Assembly: GCA_022848785.1 (NCBI GenBank)
Contig: JAJISK010000030.1
Location: 1 to 9,776 of the forward strand
Source of the DNA: Thermoplasmatota archaeon
GTDB taxonomy: Archaea > Thermoplasmatota > Thermoplasmata > RBG-16-68-12 > JAJISG01
DNA: 9,776 nt
Reading direction: 5' to 3'
The position numbers and the translations under genes are program-made. The notes under the pieces were generated by a model. It did no database searches, was not told the DNA's origin, and was given only the letters and a program-made list of their open reading frames with translations. Shown piece after piece: positions 5,035 to 9,776 of this stretch (position 1 is the first letter of the stretch; every line of letters starts with the position of its first letter).

Positions 5035-6465
5035 TTACGGGGCCTCCGTGGGGCCCTCCTCGGACCGGGCACCCTCGGCGGCGACGAGGGCGTTGACGTA
5101 CGCCCGACCCCAGGTGAAGGCCACCGCCGCTCCCAGCGTGGTGGCGGCCAGGATGCCCCACCAGACTCCCGTCAGCCCGAGGCCAAAGGACGTCGCGAAT
5201 AGATAGGCGAGGGGCGGCATCAGGATTACCGTCCGAAAGAGGGTCACGAGGAGCGCGCTGCTGCCCCGGCCGGTCCCCTGGAACATGGTGGAGGTGGGGA
5301 CGGCGATGGCCATAAAGGGGATCGAGAGGGCGGTGATCAGGAGAAAGGCGATGATGTCCTCGCTGATGCCAGCCGAGGCCGCCGACCAGGTGAAGAGTCC
5401 TGCGAGAGGTCCTGCGAGGAAGAAGATGGCGATGGCCGCCGGGACCTCCATGTACAGCCCTAAACGGATCCCGTAGAGGTAGGCGATCTTCAGCTTCCCA
5501 TAGGCGCGGGCGCCGTAGCTCGCACCGATCACCGACACGACGGCCGTGCTCAACCCAAAGACGGGCAGGTGGGCGAGGGTGAGAACCCGCCAGCCAGCGG
5601 TCATGACGGCCACCCCGTCCGTGCCGTCGACGGACACCACAATGAGATTCAGCGTGAGGATGGCGAAGGACATGGTCAGGAACATGACCGATGCGGGGAG
5701 CCCGACACGGAGGATGTCCCGGAGGATGGCCCCCTCGAATCGGAAGCCCCGGAAGGCAAAGTGGACGTAGGTGTCCCTGCGGAGGAAGAGCCAATTGACC
5801 ATGAGGACGGACGTGGCAGCGAGGCTCACGACCGTTGCCCACGCCGCCCCGGCAACACCGAGACCGAGGGTATAGATGAAAATCGGATCCAAGACGATGT
5901 TCAAGACCGCGCCGAACACCATGGCGTACATGGCGCGCCGAGCGTCTCCCTCCGCCCGGAGGATCGCATTCCCGACGCTGGTAAGGAAGATGATAGGCGT
6001 GGCCGCGAAGAGGATCTGCCCGTATGCGACCACGAGTCCGGTCGTCCCGCCTGCGCCGATTGCTTGGAAGAGGGGCTCCGCGAAGATGAAGAAGGGAATG
6101 GCCAGAGCGAGGGAGGAAAGAAGCATGAGGATGAAAGTGTGCGATCCCACCCGACCCGCGCCCTCGCGGTCTCGGGCCCCGATTCGTCTTGAGATCGCGG
6201 CCCCGCCGCCTGTGCCAATGCCGAGACCGATCGCCAACGCGATGAAGTAAAAGGGGAAGAAGAACCCGACTGCGGCCAGGGCGTCGGGCCCCAGGCCCGC
6301 GACCCAGATCGCGTCGACGAAGTTGTAAATCGTCTGCAGCGAGAAGGCCGCGATCATGGGGAGAGCGAGGCGGATGATGGCGCGCTTCGGGTCACCCAGG
6401 AGGGTCTGGACCCCTTGGGGCATCCCCGGTGGGCCACGTGCGGGAGGCCCTGGCGTCTCGTCCAT
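5035..6465 (-). CDS. MATE family efflux transporter
   Basis: This 476-residue protein has about twelve hydrophobic segments in two related halves, the size and layout of multidrug and toxic compound extrusion (MATE/NorM/DinF-like) antiporters that use Na+ or H+ gradients to export cationic or lipophilic compounds. The first half opens with LALPMIAAFSLQTIYNFVDA, the MATE pattern, and includes the membrane-embedded Asp51 expected for cation coupling. Repeated elements include GIGTGGGAAISRRIGARD after the second span, and in the second half VVSVIGASYGARAYGKLK, the equivalent loop. The ATG start is preceded at five bases by GGAGG. The N-terminal 20 residues are Pro/Gly-rich and probably disordered. 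It follows the DNA ligase by 34 bases and may be co-transcribed with it; substrate unknown. Confidence 0.93.
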   Translation of the reverse strand: MDETPGPPARGPPGMPQGVQTLLGDPKRAIIRLALPMIAAFSLQTIYNFVDAIWVAGLGPDALAAVGFFFPFYFIALAIGLGIGTGGGAAISRRIGARDREGAGRVGSHTFILMLLSSLALAIPFFIFAEPLFQAIGAGGTTGLVVAYGQILFAATPIIFLTSVGNAILRAEGDARRAMYAMVFGAVLNIVLDPIFIYTLGLGVAGAAWATVVSLAATSVLMVNWLFLRRDTYVHFAFRGFRFEGAILRDILRVGLPASVMFLTMSFAILTLNLIVVSVDGTDGVAVMTAGWRVLTLAHLPVFGLSTAVVSVIGASYGARAYGKLKIAYLYGIRLGLYMEVPAAIAIFFLAGPLAGLFTWSAASAGISEDIIAFLLITALSIPFMAIAVPTSTMFQGTGRGSSALLVTLFRTVILMPPLAYLFATSFGLGLTGVWWGILAATTLGAAVAFTWGRAYVNALVAAEGARSEEGPTEAP

Positions 6466-6479
6466 CCAGTCCTCCTTGT

Positions 6480-6493
6480 CGTCCCGCGGGACG
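6480..6493. repeat. 14-bp perfect palindrome between ligase and MATE genes
   Basis: CGTCCCGCGGGACG is its own reverse complement and occupies most of the 34-base gap between the ligase stop and the MATE ribosome-binding site. It has no loop, so it is more like a protein-binding site than a terminator, and no T-run follows. It could also be chance in GC-rich DNA. Confidence 0.4.
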
Positions 6494-6499
6494 CTTCAA

Positions 6500-8107
6500 T
6501 TAGGTGTCCCGCAACTTGCCCTTGCGCTCGAACTGCTTCTGGTACCGCGCCTCGAGGCCGGGGAGGGTGTCGACGTCCTCCCAGGATTTGTCGTCTCGGA
6601 CGCGGGTGATACGAGCGAAACGAAGGGCGAACCCCGCTTTATAGTGTGAGCTCCGCTGAATCTCGTTGTACGCGACCTCCACCACGACGCGTGGCTTCAC
6701 GGTCACCACGTAGCGATTCTCCTGGACCTTGAGCTCGAGAAGTCGGTCGGTCATCTCTTGGAATTCCTGGTCCGTCAGCCCCTTGAAGGTCTTTCCGATC
6801 ATCGCGAAGCCTCCTGTCTCCTCCCGCACACCGAGGTGGTAGTTGCTTAACCATCCCTGGCGGCGGCCGTGGCCCCACTCCGCGGCGAGGATCGCGACGT
6901 CGAGGGTGTCCGAGGGCTTGACCTTGAGCCACCGCTTACCCCGCTTCCCGGGGGTGTAAGGGCTCCGGAGAGCCTTGGCCACCAACCCCTCGTGCCCCGC
7001 ATCCAGGGCCTCCTCGAAGAAGGCCTGCCCCTCGTCGAGAGTCGGACGGACGAGGCGTGGGACGAGGAACGCTTTCGGAACGGCCTCGGCAAGCCGCTCC
7101 CAGCGCCGTTCGTACGGGTCGTCGATGAGGAGGGCTCCGCGCAACAGCAGGGCATCGAACAGGTACAGCCGGAGGGGGATCCGCTTCACCAGGGTTTCCA
7201 CGTCGTGAACCCGCCGGAACCGTCGCATGAGGTCCTGGAAGGGGAGGGGGCGATCGCCCTCTCCCAGCGCCACCACCTCGCCCTCGACAAGGAGGTCCTC
7301 ACCCCGGAAGGTCTGCGCCCAGGACACCACTTCCGGCAGGCTCTCCGTCACGTCCGTGAGGCGGCGGGAGAACACCCGAATCACGGCTCCCTTTCGGTGA
7401 ATCTGGATGCGGGCGCCGTCGAGCTTGAACTCCAGCGCCGTCCCGTCCGTGTGCACCCGCAGGACCTCCTCGAGGTCCTCGGCCATCTCGGCCATCATGG
7501 GCTTGACGGGGGTGAAGAGGCGTAGCTCCTGGGCCACGAGGGCGTCCGCGCCGTCCGTGAGGGCAAGGTGGGCCGTCCGCCCCAGATCGCCCAGGAACAT
7601 GTTCGCCCGTTGGACGGCGGACAGGTCCGCGCCCGATGCGTCGGCCAGCGCCTCCAACAGGATTCCCTCTTTGACCCCGATGCGCATCTCCCGGCTGATG
7701 GCCCGGAGAAGGAGGTCCTTCTCTGCGTCTGAGGCCTGGGCGAGGAGGGCCTGCAACAGCCTCTGCCTCTTCTTGACGGAGTCCTTGCCCTGCACCCGGG
7801 CGATCTCTTGGAAAGCGCCGTATACCCGGAGGATGCTCAGCTCCTCGGCCAACAGGGTGGCCTGGCCAGAGGCCTCCAGGGCTCGACTCACGGTCGCCCA
7901 GCCCAGGTTCAGAGTCCGATCCTGCGACTCCGGGAGGACGCGTCCCGTGAGGAGGAGAACCGTCGGGGCCACCTCGACAACCCTCACGCCGGAAAGGAAC
8001 TCCACCAGAATCGCCCGCTTCTTGAGTCGGCTCCGCGTCGCCGCGAGAGCCCTGGCCACCTCGACGAGGGCCTTCAGGGGCGTGTCGGGCCGGCTCCGGG
8101 TCGGCAT
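6500..8107 (-). CDS. lig: ATP-dependent DNA ligase (archaeal replicative type)
   Basis: This 535-residue enzyme would seal nicks in Okazaki fragments and repair intermediates, using ATP to form a lysyl-AMP intermediate. The N-terminal DNA-binding domain (about 1-200) is followed by the nucleotidyltransferase motifs in order: I KLDGAR with Lys228 as the AMP-accepting residue, FSRRLTDVT (247-254), III VEGEVVA (274-280), IIIa LYLFDALLL (314-322), IV EGLVAKAL (373-380) and V RWLKVKP (392-398). A C-terminal OB-fold ends in TRVRDDKSWEDVDTL, typical of archaeal ligases. Length is slightly below the usual 550-600, with nothing missing that I can see. The ATG at 8107 is the only suitable start. A TATA element at 8177-8182 is shared with the divergent gene. 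Confidence 0.96.
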   Translation of the reverse strand: MPTRSRPDTPLKALVEVARALAATRSRLKKRAILVEFLSGVRVVEVAPTVLLLTGRVLPESQDRTLNLGWATVSRALEASGQATLLAEELSILRVYGAFQEIARVQGKDSVKKRQRLLQALLAQASDAEKDLLLRAISREMRIGVKEGILLEALADASGADLSAVQRANMFLGDLGRTAHLALTDGADALVAQELRLFTPVKPMMAEMAEDLEEVLRVHTDGTALEFKLDGARIQIHRKGAVIRVFSRRLTDVTESLPEVVSWAQTFRGEDLLVEGEVVALGEGDRPLPFQDLMRRFRRVHDVETLVKRIPLRLYLFDALLLRGALLIDDPYERRWERLAEAVPKAFLVPRLVRPTLDEGQAFFEEALDAGHEGLVAKALRSPYTPGKRGKRWLKVKPSDTLDVAILAAEWGHGRRQGWLSNYHLGVREETGGFAMIGKTFKGLTDQEFQEMTDRLLELKVQENRYVVTVKPRVVVEVAYNEIQRSSHYKAGFALRFARITRVRDDKSWEDVDTLPGLEARYQKQFERKGKLRDT

Positions 8108-8176
8108 CGATTCGCCATCCGGCTCGGGCCATATCCTACTTCCGACGTTCCTTGGAGAAGAACCGGCCGCGCAACC

Positions 8177-8182
8177 TTTAAG
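8177..8182. promoter_or_regulatory. Shared, near-palindromic TATA element for ligase (leftward) and E1 alpha (rightward)
   Basis: CCTTTAAGC lies in the 107-base gap between two divergent genes. Leftward it reads GCTTAAAGG, with CTTAAA a six-of-six A-box match about 70 bases before the ligase ATG. Rightward TTTAAG matches five of six and lies 33 bases before the TTG at 8215, leaving a leader of only a few bases. I see no other TATA-like element in the gap, so one box may be read in both directions. Confidence 0.55.
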
Positions 8183-8214
8183 CGAGGAGGGGGCCTAGCG
8201 CGCCCGAGAGTCCC

Positions 8215-9294
8215 TTGGCCAAGGAACCCTTCCAAATTCTTACCCCCTCGGGGGCCGTCAAGGGGAAGACCCCCAGCCTCACCAACGAGAACCTTCGCAC
8301 CCTCTACCGCCACATGCTCCAGCTTCGGCTGCTGGACGACCGGATGATGGCGTTACAGCGCCAGGGGCGGATCGCCTTCTACGGAACGACGACGGGAGAG
8401 GAAGCGTCCGTGATCGGGAGTGCCTTCGCCCTTCAGGACCAAGACTGGATCTATCCGGCCCTCCGGCAGGGTGGCGCCGCCCTCCTCCGGGGGTACCCCC
8501 TCACCAAGTATCTCGCCCAGCTCATGGGGAGCAGCGACGACATCCTCAAGGGTCACATGCAGCCATGCCACTATGCGTACCGCGGGGCCAACATCGTGTC
8601 CTGGTCAAGCTGCGTCGGGAACCAGCTCCCTCAGGCCGTGGGAACCGCGATGGCCGCCAAGTATCGGGGCGACGAGGCGGTGGTGATGGGCTACGTGGGG
8701 GACGGGGGGACCTCCACCTCCGACTTCCATGTCGCCATGAACTTCGCAGGGGTGTTCCAGCCCCCAATGGTCTTCCTATGCCAGAACAACCACTGGGCCA
8801 TCTCCGTACCCGTCTCCGCTCAGACCGCCTCCAAGACCCTTCACATCAAAGCCAAGGCCTACGGCTTCCCCGGGATCCGGGTCGACGGCAACGACGTGTT
8901 CGCGGTGTATGCGGCCACCAAGCGGGCGGTGGGTCTTGCGCGCGCGGGGAAGGGTCCCACCTTCATTGAGGCGGTTACCTACCGGATCGGGGCCCACTCC
9001 ACCGCCGACGACCCGAGCCGGTACCGTGACGAGGAGGAGGTGAAGAAGTGGCGGGCCAGGGACCCCCTCGACCGCCTCCGGATTTACCTCCGGAATCGTG
9101 GGGTCCTCGACGAGGTGCACGAGGACGACCTCCTGATGAAGGCCGACCAGGAGATCTCGGACGCAATCAAGCAGGCGGAAGCCTCCGGGCCCCCGCGCTG
9201 GGAGACCCTCTTCGAGGACGTGTACGCCGAGGACCCCCGGAACCTCCGGGAGCAGCGGAAGGAGCTTTCGGAGATTGCGGGGCGGGGAGAGTAG
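8215..9294 (+). CDS. 2-oxoacid dehydrogenase complex E1 component, alpha subunit (branched-chain or pyruvate type)
   Basis: This 359-residue thiamine-diphosphate subunit would decarboxylate a 2-oxoacid and pass the acyl group to the lipoyl arm of E2, acting with an E1 beta subunit. The diphosphate-binding motif is complete: GDG at 162-164 through Asn-Asn at 191-192 (LCQNNHWAISVP). FYGTTTGEEASVIGSAFAL near 55-73 and GAHSTADDPSRYRDEEE (259-275) are diagnostic; the latter resembles the loop of branched-chain E1 alpha (HSTSDD) more than that of pyruvate E1 alpha. TTG is the only start that works, because an in-frame stop lies at the TATA box and the first ATG is codon 34. The next gene is not E1 beta, which is unusual since the two normally adjoin. 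Confidence 0.93.
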   Translation: MAKEPFQILTPSGAVKGKTPSLTNENLRTLYRHMLQLRLLDDRMMALQRQGRIAFYGTTTGEEASVIGSAFALQDQDWIYPALRQGGAALLRGYPLTKYLAQLMGSSDDILKGHMQPCHYAYRGANIVSWSSCVGNQLPQAVGTAMAAKYRGDEAVVMGYVGDGGTSTSDFHVAMNFAGVFQPPMVFLCQNNHWAISVPVSAQTASKTLHIKAKAYGFPGIRVDGNDVFAVYAATKRAVGLARAGKGPTFIEAVTYRIGAHSTADDPSRYRDEEEVKKWRARDPLDRLRIYLRNRGVLDEVHEDDLLMKADQEISDAIKQAEASGPPRWETLFEDVYAEDPRNLREQRKELSEIAGRGE

Positions 9295-9327
9295 GGGCAA
9301 CCCCCCCAGGCCTTTGGGACCAAGGGG

Positions 9328-9333
9328 CTTAAG
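9328..9333 (+). promoter_or_regulatory. TATA box of a probable leaderless promoter for the LLM oxidoreductase
   Basis: CTTAAG matches five of six positions of YTTAWA and ends 21 bases before the ATG at 9355, so initiation would fall at or within a few bases of the start codon. No Shine-Dalgarno sequence lies close to the ATG, as expected for a leaderless transcript. This suggests the gene is transcribed separately from E1 alpha. Confidence 0.6.
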
Positions 9334-9354
9334 CGGAGCCTCCGTTGCCCGGTC

Positions 9355-9776
9355 ATGGCGGATATCACCTTTGGGGCCATGATTCCCCAGGGGTGGATCT
9401 ACGACCTGCCCGAGGAGGCGGGGTCGGAGGAGCGGTACGACCTCATCGTCGAGACCGCCCGGGCCCTGGAGCGCCTCGGCTACACCTCGGGTTGGTTCTA
9501 CGACCACTTCCACCCCGTTCCCTTCCCGGGCCCGGTTCCCGTCTTCGAGTGTTGGACCATGACGACGGCCATCGCGGCGGTCACCCAGCGATTGCGCGTT
9601 GGCCAGATGGTCACGGCCAACAGCTACCGGAATCCGACGTTGCTGGCCAAGATGGCGGCCTGTGTCGATGTGCTCTCCAAGGGCCGACTGGAGTTCGGGC
9701 TTGGCGCGGGCTGGTATGAGCACGAATACCGCGGATACGGGTACGAGTTCCCCACCCCGGCAGTCCGCATTGGGAT
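9355..9776 (+). CDS. LLM-class (luciferase-like, probably F420-dependent) oxidoreductase, N-terminal part
   Basis: An ATG opens a frame of 140 codons that runs off the window. The sequence follows the bacterial-luciferase-like TIM barrel: first strand ITFGAMIPQG, helix ERYDLIVETARALERLGY, then SGWFYDHFHP at the position where the family has its xWxxDH motif. FECWTMTTAIAAVTQRLRVG, QMVTANSYRNPTLLAKMAA and LSKGRLEFGLGAGWYEHEY are all standard LLM segments. In archaea and actinobacteria such proteins usually use coenzyme F420 rather than FMN, but cofactor and substrate cannot be read from this fragment. It starts 60 bases after E1 alpha with its own probable promoter. Confidence 0.9.
   Translation, partial: MADITFGAMIPQGWIYDLPEEAGSEERYDLIVETARALERLGYTSGWFYDHFHPVPFPGPVPVFECWTMTTAIAAVTQRLRVGQMVTANSYRNPTLLAKMAACVDVLSKGRLEFGLGAGWYEHEYRGYGYEFPTPAVRIG

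Noticed and set aside
4694..5842. Minus-strand 382-codon frame overlapping the MATE gene and the ligase remnant
   Set aside because: It is an alternative frame of MATE with Pro/Arg/His-rich sequence. The only meaningful part is the short YVVFD piece belonging to the ligase pseudogene.
7299..8132. Minus-strand 277-codon frame inside the DNA ligase gene
   Set aside because: Gly/Pro/Arg-rich shadow of the ligase in another frame. The ligase frame carries every catalytic motif in order.
9295..9327. C-rich and G-rich runs after E1 alpha as a hairpin terminator
   Set aside because: The pairing (CCTTTGG with CCAAGG) is imperfect with almost no loop, and no T-run follows.

Overview
The window looks like a GC-rich archaeal chromosome segment. 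The best evidence is a gene for ribosomal protein eS17 (absent from bacteria), a full-length archaeal-type ATP-dependent DNA ligase, and A-box/TATA elements (CTTAAA, TTTAAA, CTTAAG) placed upstream of starts, one at the spacing expected of a leaderless mRNA. GTG and TTG starts are common. A high-GC member of the Thermoplasmatota is my guess at lineage, but nothing here proves it. Everything is ordinary chromosomal housekeeping and metabolism. I see no phage, IS element, CRISPR array, tRNA or rRNA.

Layout. Positions 1-2241 (minus strand, read right to left) hold eS17, an ABC exporter ATPase, an ABC-2 permease and the start of a second permease cut by the window edge. They are tightly spaced or overlapping and probably form one operon. 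Positions 2245-2447 are a control region with a 10-bp inverted repeat whose arms are both good TATA boxes facing each other. It lies between eS17 and a 56-residue unknown gene (2448-2618, plus). That small gene runs tail-to-tail, with no gap, into a fatty acyl-CoA pair on the minus strand: enoyl-CoA hydratase (2619-3353) and 3-hydroxyacyl-CoA dehydrogenase (3400-4269). Upstream lies a decayed LigD-type ligase gene (4308 to about 4982), then a MATE efflux transporter (5035-6465) and the replicative-type DNA ligase (6500-8107), all minus. At 8108-8214 the direction flips, and a near-palindromic TATA element serves the ligase to the left and a thiamine-diphosphate 2-oxoacid dehydrogenase E1 alpha gene (8215-9294) to the right. 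The window ends inside an LLM-family, probably F420-dependent, oxidoreductase (9355 onward).

How the genes work together. The dehydrogenase and hydratase catalyse consecutive steps of beta-oxidation or its reverse. E1 alpha would decarboxylate branched-chain 2-oxoacids or pyruvate to feed acyl-CoA, but no E1 beta or E2 gene follows it here. The ABC exporter and MATE protein are two unrelated export systems. The points most worth checking are the reading-frame junction between the dehydrogenase and hydratase, the broken LigD gene beside an intact ligase, and the interleaved divergent promoters at 2382-2434. I did not find a clearly new multi-gene system.
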